NCBI RefSeq assembly: GCF_003367905.1
Contig: NZ_CP029462.1
Coordinates: forward strand, 992,001-1,056,000
DNA from: Megasphaera stantonii
Lineage (GTDB): Bacteria; Bacillota; Negativicutes; Veillonellales; Megasphaeraceae
Length of the DNA: 64,000 nucleotides
Direction: 5' to 3'
Made by a program: the position numbers and the translations under genes
Notes under the pieces: model-generated
What the model was told of the DNA's origin: nothing
Seen by the model: the letters and a program-made list of their open reading frames with translations, nothing else
Database searches by the model: none
Part shown: piece after piece, positions 1 through 8,684 of the stretch
Layout: each line of letters starts with the position of its first letter
Numbering within the stretch: the first letter of the stretch is position 1

Positions 1-3000
1 GACGTCCTTACCGAGACGGAAGCCGACGCGGCCAATCAGGCTGTCGATGGCGTCGAGCTGGACGTGCGTATCCTGGCTCGTCGTGTAGTCGGCGTCGGTG
101 ACATGAGCGTACTGGATCTGAGCCTGCGGCTCGATGTACCAGTTGTTGCCCAGGTCTTTCTTGCGGCCGTATTCGGCGCTGGCCGAGTAGACAAAGTTGC
201 TGTAATCGCCAGTGACTTTTTCGCCGAGAGTTCTCGTGTACAGTTCGAAATCATTGGACAATCTGCCGAATTTCAAGACGTAGTCCGTGTAATGGCCCTT
301 ATTGCCCAGCCACGTATCGTAGAACCAGATGCCGCCGCGGCGAACGTCGCCTTCACCGGCTACGTTCTTGTAGTCCGCCGTGCCGCGCATGTAGTCGATG
401 GCCACTCCCTGACGGTGTTCGCCGTCTTCACGGTCGTTCACCCGCGTATCATAGCCCAGTTCCATCATGGTGTTCATACTGCGGAAGGCGTCGGACTTGC
501 CGATGCGGTCGTGACGCATACGAACCCAGAGGCCTTCGTCGCCATCGATGTAACGAGCTTCGCCCATGCGCTTGTTCAGGCGGTCCATGTATACGGCGTT
601 GGAGTAGTTAATTCGCGACATGGCAACGACAGTTTTACCGGCGTCAGACGTCGTATCGCCAGACGACGTACGGGTCAGATACCAGTTCGTACCATCAGTA
701 TACGTTTCATCTACATATTCATCGCCCGGTTTCGTTTCTGTAAAGTCAGTACCATTATAGCCTGTATTTTCCGTGTCTGCCGTCGTGTATTTTTCATTTT
801 CAATGGTAAGCGCCATATCCATAACGCCGATATCCCGCATCATGACGCGCGCTTTATTTCCATATCCATTTTCGCCTTCATACTGGCCCACGAAGGATAA
901 CTTATCCGTCGAGGCGTTTACCGTAGCAAAACGGAGTTTTTCGCCGTCAGCCATGTCTTCCACGCCCGTAAGGCGATTGATAAATATGGTTTGTTCCCCT
1001 GCCGAGGCATTCGGGTCTTTGATGTACAGCATATCGCTGACATTATGATTATCATGGTTCAAGTCCATGACAAAGGTATGATTCCCCGTAATCGTATCGA
1101 CATGTACGGCATGAGACGTTGTCTTTTCATTCTCGCTGTTGCGCATGTCGATAATACCGCCGTCACCCTTTAAGCTGGTCAGCCAGCTCTGACCCGTAAC
1201 ATCCCAGTACGAACCGCTGCCCATCGTGAGGTTGACTTCGCCGCCGCGATAAATCGTACTGCTGAAGGCCGGGTTAAAGAACTGGATATGCTCGTCATTT
1301 ACAATCTTATCGTTGGCGTCACCATAATCGTCCGTACGGCCTACCAACGAGCCGCCGTTGCCCAGATCGACGTTCAGTACGCCGTTGTTACCGGCAAGGA
1401 GGTTGCCCGTAATAGAAATACCGGCCGAATTGCTCCTCGTCGTCGATTCCTGCGGCGCAATATCTACTTTTCCAGCATATGCTGACAACACATCGCCAGT
1501 AATGGAACTACCTGCGCCGTAATGCAACGTAACCTTTGCACGGTCTGCCTCATCTACACCTGCTTCTACCTTAGTTTCATCAAGATTTACAGCCGTACCA
1601 GCAGCAATAGCAATGTCCGCGCTGTTATGTGGCTGAAGTGCAGACGTTTCTGCGTACCGATCCGTACTAATAAGCGTACTGCCGTTGATTTCAATATTCG
1701 CACCCTCATAGGCCCAAATCGTTCTTTCTAATGTCGTATCATCATCAGGATCATCGGCGTATGTTCTAAATTCATTCCAATCGCCAGATACGGTAATATT
1801 GGCACTGTCTTCTGCATACAAGGAAGAAATAACTTTTCTGTTTTTGAATGAAGTTTCTGGGTCTGTATTTTTATCTTCATTCAAATCCCCCGCATTAGCA
1901 ATAATTGCAGCAGAATAAACTTCGTTTTTCTTTGACGCGGTTTCCTCCAAACCATTTACAATGATAGTCGTATTTTCACCACTCCCATAAACTGCACCAG
2001 AAAAGCTATTATCAAAACGGGCTTCCAACGTTACTGTACTGCCATTCAGTGCCCGAATCGCTTCTGCAGATCCAAATGTAATCGCATCTTCCTCACCATA
2101 TATAACACCTAACAAAGTGCCTGCGTAAATATTATTATCTTGAGTATTAGCTTTTAATTCTACAGTACTCCTTACGTCAGCTTCAATGGCAGATTGATCT
2201 GTATATAAACGGTTATTGCCACCATCCAAAGATACCTTAGCAGCGGTATTAGCTAGCGATGTTACGCCTGTTGTTTTAATACCAATTCCTTTGCTATAAA
2301 TTTCATTGTCTTGACTTGACTGTAAGATAACTTCTGTCGCTTTAGTTGCACTAGTATTATTTTCAGCATTAATCCCCATATCGTCAGCAAATATCATATT
2401 GTTTCCGCGATTTGCAGTTAAAGAAACTGTACTATTTGTCGTCGCATCAATACCTTTGGTCGCTGCGGTTATATTATTTTCACCACCGGTCAAAGTTACA
2501 TTAGAAGATGCTCCCTTGGCGAAAATAGCAGAACTTTTATCACTAATGACATTATTACTCATGTCCGCCGTCAGTTCAACAGCCCCGCCATTAGCATAAA
2601 TAGCTTCCTTTTCTAATGCTTCAAGGATATTACTGCCTTTATCAGTCGTAATTTTGATATATGCTTCGCTTTTCCCTTCGCTCCTAACAGCATAATGACT
2701 TGCTTGTATTATGTTACCTAATTTACTGTTAATTTCCGTGTTTCCTACCCCACTAGCCTTCAAGAGCACTCCCATGCCCTCGGATTGCCCTTTGGCAATA
2801 ATTTGGGTCATTCCGTCTGTATTAGTTATATCAGTAAAAGCCGCTCCATCATTATATACGCCGTAAGCTATAGCTGTTCCGTCAACCTGAATATTTACAT
2901 TACTATTAGCAGTTAAACTTACCTTTCCACCATTGTTATTACTAATCCCTTGGGCCATCCTCCCTTCTGCTGTGATACTGATATTCTTCCCATTAACCGT

Positions 3001-4287
3001 AACCTGACCGTTATCATTTACTAACCCATTAGACGGATTATTTTTAGCAATAGAAGAAATATTTACATCGGTATTAGCTGTGATAGTTATTTCTCCATCT
3101 TTATTATAGATAGTATCTTCTTTACTTGAACCAGAAGCTTTTAAATTTGCATTTTCAGCAGTAATAGAAACCGTTCCACCAGTACTGTTAATAGCGTTTT
3201 TGTTACCAAAGACACTTGTATCATTTGTCGAATTAATAGTTACAGTTCCAGCAGAAACATTGATACCAACATTGCTTGTAATAGTCTGATTTTTATCTGT
3301 ATACTGCCCAATAATATTGTCATGACCTGCCGTTACATAGATCATGCCTGTATCATTAGACAAAATACCTGTTTCTGTACCAGCTATGATATTATCATTA
3401 TCAGCTATAACGTTTGTTGTCCCTGTACCGTCAGACCTTACGCCGTTTACATCGCCAGTTAATTCATTGTCATAATCCTCGTAATTTGCTAACAAAGAAA
3501 TTCCTTCGCTGTCGGTTTCCGCAGTGGCTCTAATAGTAATCATGCCCGAACCTCTGGCATATACAGCGTTTTGTTTCCCATGAATGACGTTCTTACCGCC
3601 GTTCGCCGTAACCGTTATGTTTCCTTTATTTTCGCCAGCAGTATGAATACCATTGTTACCGTCAATGTAGTTGCCAATACCCTCTTCATCGCTTCCTGTA
3701 GCCGTCAGCGTAATATCCGCCGCAGCTCCGCTGTCTTGATGGATATACAAGCCGTCGTCAATAACGGTAATTGTATTGGTTTTCCCCGTTACAGTTGCCG
3801 TCCCGTCGCCCTGAATCCGAATACCGTCGCCGCCGGGAATGTTTGTTACAGTTTCCCCATAATTTTCGGCATGGATATAGTTCTGTCCATTTTCCGCACT
3901 GACTATAACGTCGGAGTTATCTTCTACGGTAATCCCATCGCCTTTTTTATCGTTTCCTTTATTGAAAAGGATCTCATTATCGCCAGCTGATGTCAGTGTT
4001 ACGGTATGACCTTCATTTCCGTTTAATGTACGAATACCACTTCCATCAGATTCCAATGTAATATCCGAGTCGGTTCCAGTTGTTGCAATAGAAACAGTCT
4101 GATCCGATACATATATTGCTGCTCTATCTTCATCTTCATTAGTAACAGTAACATAATCTTCATACGGACCATTATACTGACTATCTATAATCGGGCCTGT
4201 AATCTCCGCCGCCATGCCCGTCGTCCAGACAGCCATGCTCATGGCCATGCCGAGCAGCACGGCTTTTCGTAATTGTTTGCCTTTCAT
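1..4287 (-). CDS. Autotransporter adhesin, type Va-like (3' end outside window)
   Basis: Reading leftwards from ATG 4287, one frame stays open for 1,429 codons to the window edge, so the C-terminus is missing. The start has a strong AGGAGG about 8 bases upstream. Residues 1-27 form a signal peptide (basic start, hydrophobic core, TTGMAA end). The next roughly 1,150 residues are low-complexity, rich in Asn, Thr, Gly and Ser, with a loose 20-25 residue repeat (N-x-I-x-A, G-I-x-A, V-x-L), as in a parallel beta-helix passenger. From about residue 1,210 the sequence changes to aromatic/glycine alternation typical of the outer-membrane autotransporter barrel; about 215 residues of it are visible, so perhaps 60 are lost. 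It would be exported by Sec and surface-displayed. The passenger is close to adhesin-like proteins of Veillonellaceae, but the ligand cannot be told. No frameshift was found. Confidence 0.88.
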   Translation of the reverse strand, partial: MKGKQLRKAVLLGMAMSMAVWTTGMAAEITGPIIDSQYNGPYEDYVTVTNEDEDRAAIYVSDQTVSIATTGTDSDITLESDGSGIRTLNGNEGHTVTLTSAGDNEILFNKGNDKKGDGITVEDNSDVIVSAENGQNYIHAENYGETVTNIPGGDGIRIQGDGTATVTGKTNTITVIDDGLYIHQDSGAAADITLTATGSDEEGIGNYIDGNNGIHTAGENKGNITVTANGGKNVIHGKQNAVYARGSGMITIRATAETDSEGISLLANYEDYDNELTGDVNGVRSDGTGTTNVIADNDNIIAGTETGILSNDTGMIYVTAGHDNIIGQYTDKNQTITSNVGINVSAGTVTINSTNDTSVFGNKNAINSTGGTVSITAENANLKASGSSKEDTIYNKDGEITITANTDVNISSIAKNNPSNGLVNDNGQVTVNGKNISITAEGRMAQGISNNNGGKVSLTANSNVNIQVDGTAIAYGVYNDGAAFTDITNTDGMTQIIAKGQSEGMGVLLKASGVGNTEINSKLGNIIQASHYAVRSEGKSEAYIKITTDKGSNILEALEKEAIYANGGAVELTADMSNNVISDKSSAIFAKGASSNVTLTGGENNITAATKGIDATTNSTVSLTANRGNNMIFADDMGINAENNTSATKATEVILQSSQDNEIYSKGIGIKTTGVTSLANTAAKVSLDGGNNRLYTDQSAIEADVRSTVELKANTQDNNIYAGTLLGVIYGEEDAITFGSAEAIRALNGSTVTLEARFDNSFSGAVYGSGENTTIIVNGLEETASKKNEVYSAAIIANAGDLNEDKNTDPETSFKNRKVISSLYAEDSANITVSGDWNEFRTYADDPDDDTTLERTIWAYEGANIEINGSTLISTDRYAETSALQPHNSADIAIAAGTAVNLDETKVEAGVDEADRAKVTLHYGAGSSITGDVLSAYAGKVDIAPQESTTRSNSAGISITGNLLAGNNGVLNVDLGNGGSLVGRTDDYGDANDKIVNDEHIQFFNPAFSSTIYRGGEVNLTMGSGSYWDVTGQSWLTSLKGDGGIIDMRNSENEKTTSHAVHVDTITGNHTFVMDLNHDNHNVSDMLYIKDPNASAGEQTIFINRLTGVEDMADGEKLRFATVNASTDKLSFVGQYEGENGYGNKARVMMRDIGVMDMALTIENEKYTTADTENTGYNGTDFTETKPGDEYVDETYTDGTNWYLTRTSSGDTTSDAGKTVVAMSRINYSNAVYMDRLNKRMGEARYIDGDEGLWVRMRHDRIGKSDAFRSMNTMMELGYDTRVNDREDGEHRQGVAIDYMRGTADYKNVAGEGDVRRGGIWFYDTWLGNKGHYTDYVLKFGRLSNDFELYTRTLGEKVTGDYSNFVYSASAEYGRKKDLGNNWYIEPQAQIQYAHVTDADYTTSQDTHVQLDAIDSLIGRVGFRLGKDV

Positions 4288-4491
4288 GCTATTTTCCTCC
4301 TTAGCTACATGCTATTACATACCTAAAAAAACGACTTACATACGCAGCTGTCCTCCGTATGACAAGGGGTATGCTTCGGGAAAATGGCACGACAAAAGGG
4401 CAGAACTTGCGCTCTGCCTGCATAGATATGCTATATGCAGTAGGGTATAAAATCCCTGCGTTTTCAGGCTATATCTACAATATGAACCGTA

Positions 4492-4501
4492 CCCCCCCCC
4501 C
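4492..4501. repeat. C10 homopolymer upstream of the autotransporter
   Basis: Ten consecutive C residues (ten G on the autotransporter strand), 204 bases ahead of the autotransporter ATG. Tracts of this length are prone to slipped-strand changes, and in other bacteria they switch surface-protein expression. No matching -35/-10 pair with the tract as spacer was found, so the effect is an inference. Confidence 0.6.
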
Positions 4502-4733
4502 GTATATGATTTCACATAATTATACCGATTGGTATGATGTGCAGCTATTTGGCATTCCTGCCTACGGAACCGGACAGGTCTCATATTCGTTCACCCCCAT
4601 TCTGTTTTTTTTATTCTTGTATATCATGATTTTACTACGACTTTAGGGGTGTACGCAATATTTTTTCGAAACATTTTACTCATACCCATGCGGTTATCCT
4701 ATTCTATCTGCACGCTTTCCCTTTTCCCGCATC

Positions 4734-4747
4734 CTATGGTACCATAG
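4734..4747. promoter_or_regulatory. Perfect 14-bp palindrome upstream of mobAB
   Basis: CTATGGTACCATAG is a perfect 14-bp palindrome with no spacer, centred about 43 bases before the preferred mobAB start. Its position fits an operator. The regulator is unknown and it does not match the palindrome at the fdhF promoter. Confidence 0.35.
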
Positions 4748-4783
4748 ACATACTACATGGGGAATGCAAAGGGGGAATCTGCA

Positions 4784-5881
4784 TTGACGAATACAGCACG
4801 TACTGTTTCACTCGGCTTGATCATCTTAGCCGGCGGCCGCAGCTCCCGCATGGGACGCGACAAGGCTGCCCTGCCGTGGCGCGGCGCGACGCTGCTGACC
4901 GATTTGCTGCTGCGCAGCCAAGGCGTCGCCTTTGATGAAATCATCGTCTCGGCCAACAGGCCTCCCGACCTTTCAGCCCTTCCGCCGGATCTGGCTGCAC
5001 GCATTATCGTCGTCGCTGACAGTTTCCAAGGCTGCGGTCCCCTCGGCGGCATGGAAGCGGCCTTCCGCGCCTGTACCTGCTCATACTGCCTCGTCTTGTC
5101 CGTCGACCTGCCCTTTTACGATTTCTCCCCCGTGAAGCAAATTCTGCCGGAGCTGGCTCAAATGCCGCAGGTCGACTTGTTCCTGTCTATGTCCGAAAGC
5201 CGGCCTCAGCCCCTGGCCGCCATATACAGACGAGGGCCGGCTCTCGAAGCCGTGCAGGCAGCCCTAAACGCTGGAAAACGCCGCGTCTTATCCATTGCCG
5301 ACAAGCTGGCCGTCCGCATCCTCGACGACGCAGGCGCACCGATTCTATATGAAAACGTCAACACGCCGTCGGCTTACAAGGCCGCCCTGGCCATCGACGC
5401 TAACCGCCGCCGCGCCGTCCCCATCGTCTCCCTCTCTGCCGCCCGCTCGGGAGACGGCAAGACCAGCCTCGCCGTGCAGGTCATCGCCGAGCTGACGCGT
5501 CGCGGCTATGCCGTCGCCTACGTCAAGAGTACTCACCATCGCCGCTGCCGGGAAAAAATCGGTTCCGATACGGACAGAGCCGCCCAAGCCGGCGCAGTCC
5601 AAACTCTGCTCTGCAGTCCCGACGACATGGCCGACGGCGAAGGCAAAGAAGAGGCCCTCCTGCGTCTGGCCCAGCAGATGGCCGCCGATGTAGCCATCGT
5701 CGAAAGCCGCAGCCACGGCCCCTTTCCCGTCCTCTACATCGACGGCCCAGAGCCGCCGCCAATGCATCCCGACCATATCACAGCTGTCATCGGCCGCGGC
5801 GGCAATCCTTCCTTCTGCTATATCGCGCCAGCACACATCGACAGCCTTTGCAGCTATATCTTGTACCTAACAACATCCTGA
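4784..5881 (+). CDS. mobA: Molybdopterin guanylyltransferase MobA fused to MobB
   Basis: Makes the guanine dinucleotide form of the molybdenum (or tungsten) cofactor needed by formate dehydrogenase. The N-terminal 200 residues are MobA: the GTP-binding loop AGGRSSRMGRDKA, a G-P-L-G-G motif and LSVDLPFYD. From about residue 205 a MobB GTPase domain follows, with a P-loop-like SAARSGDGKTSL (the first Gly is Ala) and then VKSTHH and a D-T-D-R-A segment. MobA-MobB fusions are known in several anaerobes. A TTG at 4784 is preferred because AAAGGGGG sits 8 bases ahead; an in-frame ATG at 4757 lacks a ribosome site and would add nine residues. It lies directly ahead of fdhF, moeA and fdhD, which fits a dedicated cofactor block. 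Confidence 0.9.
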   Translation: MTNTARTVSLGLIILAGGRSSRMGRDKAALPWRGATLLTDLLLRSQGVAFDEIIVSANRPPDLSALPPDLAARIIVVADSFQGCGPLGGMEAAFRACTCSYCLVLSVDLPFYDFSPVKQILPELAQMPQVDLFLSMSESRPQPLAAIYRRGPALEAVQAALNAGKRRVLSIADKLAVRILDDAGAPILYENVNTPSAYKAALAIDANRRRAVPIVSLSAARSGDGKTSLAVQVIAELTRRGYAVAYVKSTHHRRCREKIGSDTDRAAQAGAVQTLLCSPDDMADGEGKEEALLRLAQQMAADVAIVESRSHGPFPVLYIDGPEPPPMHPDHITAVIGRGGNPSFCYIAPAHIDSLCSYILYLTTS

Positions 5882-5902
5882 CAGGAGCTGCTGTACAAAG
5901 TA

Positions 5903-5932
5903 TTTGCATATTCTCGCCGAGAATACTAAAAT
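5903..5932 (+). promoter_or_regulatory. fdhF promoter with palindromic operator in the spacer
   Basis: TTTGCA (5903-5908) and TAAAAT (5927-5932) are 18 bases apart and lie about 40 bases before the fdhF start. The spacer holds a perfect odd palindrome, TATTCTCG-C-CGAGAATA (5909-5925). A protein bound there would cover the promoter, so repression is the simplest reading. The regulator is unknown. Confidence 0.6.
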
Positions 5933-5971
5933 AGATATATTAAGCATTACTATGTAAGAAAGGAACTGCCT

Positions 5972-8173
5972 ATGTCAGCCTATAAAACGATTACTACGGT
6001 CTGCCCGTACTGCGGCGCAGGCTGCGTCATCGACTGCACTGTCGATACGGAACATAACTGCGTCGTCGAAGCCAAAGGTTCTCCCGACGGCGTCAACAAC
6101 GAAGGCCGCTTGTGCCTGAAGGGCCTGTACGGCTGGGATTATCTCAACGACCCGCAGATTTTGACCCGCCGCCTGCGCCAGCCTATGATCCGCAAGTTTG
6201 GAAAGGATTCCCCCCTCGTCGAAGTGTCCTGGAACGAAGCCATCCAATTTGCCGCCGAACGGCTCAAAGCCATCATCAAGTCCTACGGCCCCGATACGGT
6301 CATGGGCGCCGGCTCGGCCCGCGGCCCGGGAAACGAAGCGGCTTATATCATGCAGAAATTCATGCGCGCAGTCGTCGGCACAAACAACGTCGACCACTGC
6401 GCCCGCGTTTGACACGCTCCGTCTGTTGCCGGGCTCGGTGAGTCCGTAGGAGAAGGGGCGATGTCTATCAACATCCCCGAAATCGAAGATGCAGAAGTCA
6501 TCTTCAACATCGGCTACAACGGGCCGGCGTCTCATCCCATCGTCGCCCGCCGCATCGTACGGGCCAAGAAAAAGGGCTGCAAGATTATCTGCGTAGACCC
6601 CCGCAAGACCGAAACGGCCCGCATCGCCGATATTTACCTGCCCATCAAGGGCGGCACCAACATGCTGTTTCTCAACGCCATGGCCCACGTCATCGTCACG
6701 TCGGACTTGGTAGACCACGACTTTATCGAGGCCCACACGACGGGCTTCGAGGAATACGCAGCGGAAATTTCGCAGAAGAAATACGCCCCCGAAGCGGTTT
6801 CCCTCGCCACGGGCCTGGCTGCCGGCGACATCCGCGCCGCCGCCCGCTTGTTCGCTTCATCGAAGCACACCATCACCTTGTGGGGCATGGGCGTGACGCA
6901 GTTTTCCCAAGGCGTAGAATGCGTCATCGCCTGTTCAAACCTAAACCTCATGACGGGAAACTACGGCCGCCACGCCTCCGGCGTCGGTCCCGTCCGCGGC
7001 CAGAACAACGTTCAAGGCACGTGCGACATGGGCCTGCTGCCTAACAATTATCCTGGCTATCAGCCCGTCGCCGATCCGCAGGTGCGGCAGAAATTTGAAA
7101 AGGCCTGGGGCCGTCCCCTGCCGTCTAAGCCCGGCATGATGCTGACCCAGGTCCCCCACGCCGTGTTGGAAGAAACGGATCCGGCCAAGAAAATTCACGC
7201 CTACTACATCGTCGGCGAAGATCCGGCCCAATCGGACCCGAATTTGGCCGAAGTCCGGGAAACCTTGTCCAACATCGATTTCGTCATCGTGCAGGATATT
7301 TTCTTCAACAAGACCTGCGAATACGCCGACGTCATCTTCCCGGCTACGGCCTGGGGCGAACACGACGCGGTGTACACGTCGTGCGACCGCCGCTTCCAGC
7401 GCGTCCGCAAGCTCGTCGAGCCCCAAGAGGGCTGCCTGACCGACTGGGACATCACGTGCCGCCTGGCAACGGCCATGGGCTATCCCATGCACTACGCCGA
7501 CACGGAGCAGATATGGGATGAAATGCGCCGCTTATGTCCCAAATTTACCGGCGCGACCTATGAAAAAATCGCCGCCAACCACGGTGTCCAATGGCCCTGT
7601 ACGTCGGAAGACCCGTCCGACACGGGCACGCCGATCCTCCATGAAGGCGGCCATTTCGCCACGGCCGACCACAAAGGCTATTTCTACTACTATCCCTATA
7701 CGCCGGTCCGCGAACGGGAAAACGCCGAATATCCCTTTTCGCTGGCTACGGTCCGCGAGGTAGGACATTATTCGGTCCGCACCATGACCGGCAACTGCCG
7801 CGTCCTGGCCGGCCTGGCCGACGAGCCGGGCTACATCGCCATGAACACCGAGGACTGCCGGAACCTGGACATTACGGAAGGGGAACTGGTCAATGTCGTC
7901 TCGCCGCGGGGCCATACGATTACCCGCTGCCTGCCGACGGACCGCGTATCTCCCGGCTCGACGTACATGACCTACCAATGGTGGATCGGAGCCTGCAACG
8001 AGCTGACCACGTCGGTCCTCGACCCGAAAAGCCGCACGCCTGAATTCAAGTACTGCGCCTGCCGCATCGAAAAAATCCAAAACCAGAAAGGCGCCGAATT
8101 GTTCATCAAGCGGCGGTACGAAGAAATCCGCGCCCGCATGGGCGTATCCGTCAAAGGAGAAAACCATGTATAA
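5972..8173 (+). CDS. fdhF: Formate dehydrogenase catalytic subunit, selenocysteine-containing
   Basis: Oxidises formate to CO2 (or the reverse) at a molybdenum or tungsten bis-MGD centre. The frame is 734 codons with one internal TGA at 6410-6412, codon 147, in the context VDHCARV-U-HAPSVAGLGES, the selenocysteine site of FdhF-type enzymes. Reading through restores one 733-residue protein that continues in frame. The N-terminus has CPYCGAGC and a later cysteine for a [4Fe-4S] cluster; GRHASGVGPVRGQNNVQG and EDPAQSDPN are typical of the molybdopterin domains. There is no twin-arginine signal, so it is cytoplasmic. Its last 8 bases overlap the ferredoxin gene. Annotation software that treats TGA as stop would split it into 146- and 570-residue pieces. 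selA, selB and selD are not in this window. Confidence 0.95.
6413..6455 (+). promoter_or_regulatory. Bacterial SECIS element of fdhF
   Basis: Immediately after the selenocysteine TGA, a stem UUGCCG/CGGUGA (6426-6431 with 6436-6441) closes a four-base GGCU loop, starting 13 bases after the codon. Position and G-rich loop match bacterial SECIS hairpins that recruit SelB. The stem was paired by eye. Confidence 0.7.
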
Positions 8174-8660
8174 ACACGTCAAAGTCGACCCGGTTCTATG
8201 CATTGGCTGCAATACCTGCATGGCCGCCTGCGTCGTCAGCCATACGGGCAAGCGCATCTTTTCCATGGAGCCGGACAGCTACGATTTTACGCCGCGCATC
8301 CGCATCGTGCGCACCAGCGACGTCACCAAGCCCATCCACTGTATGCAGTGCGCCAATCCGCAATGCATGGCAGCCTGCCCCTTCAACTGCATCTTTTTCG
8401 GCGAGCGCACTATCGTCATCGACGAGGACGCCTGCCGGGGCTGCGGCAAATGTGCCCGGGCCTGCCCATTCGGGGCCATTACGATGACCCGAATCGTCCA
8501 CGGCAACACCCAGGGCCGGTCCTTCCGCCTGGTGGCCTTAAAATGTGACCTCTGCGCCAATACGATCAAAGGGACGCCGGCCTGTATCGACGCCTGCCCG
8601 ACGGAAGCTCTCTCCCTGTTTGAGCCGCCGCCTCCCCGCAAAAAGAAAAAGAACACCTGA
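8166..8660 (+). CDS. Four-cluster ferredoxin, formate dehydrogenase electron-transfer subunit
   Basis: A 164-residue iron-sulfur protein of the HycB/HydN/FdhB type. Four cysteine sets, each fit for a [4Fe-4S] cluster, are visible: CIGCNTCMAACVV near the start, CMQCANPQCMAACPF, CRGCGKCARACPF, and CDLCAN with CIDACPT. There is no signal peptide or membrane anchor, so it should work in the cytoplasm with FdhF. The ATG overlaps the last eight bases of fdhF, which implies translational coupling. No hydrogenase genes follow, so whether electrons go to a hydrogenase, a transhydrogenase or ferredoxin cannot be told here. The C-terminus is a short lysine-rich tail. Confidence 0.92.
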   Translation: MYKHVKVDPVLCIGCNTCMAACVVSHTGKRIFSMEPDSYDFTPRIRIVRTSDVTKPIHCMQCANPQCMAACPFNCIFFGERTIVIDEDACRGCGKCARACPFGAITMTRIVHGNTQGRSFRLVALKCDLCANTIKGTPACIDACPTEALSLFEPPPPRKKKKNT

Positions 8661-8684
8661 TATATGTGACAGGAGAGTATCGTC

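Larger units (their letters stand above)
4288..4783. other. Intergenic region between divergent autotransporter and mobAB
   Basis: About 500 bases between two divergently transcribed genes, with no convincing CDS. It holds two small inverted repeats, GGCAGA/TCTGCC at about 4399-4418 and CTGCATA/TATGCAG at 4418-4440, a C10 run at 4492-4501 and a 14-bp palindrome at 4734-4747. No consensus promoter pair for the autotransporter could be fixed; a TGTAAT hexamer lies close to its start. The unusual length suggests a long leader or upstream control region for the adhesin. Confidence 0.5.

Noticed and set aside
4336-4584. 82-codon minus-strand frame ahead of the autotransporter
   Set aside because: It has a GGGGGTG before its ATG but no recognisable protein features and passes through the C10 tract; kept only as a possible leader in the findings.
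6410-6412. In-frame TGA in the formate dehydrogenase gene, as if a nonsense mutation
   Set aside because: It sits exactly at the conserved selenocysteine position, is followed by a SECIS-like hairpin, and the frame continues with homologous sequence to the natural stop.
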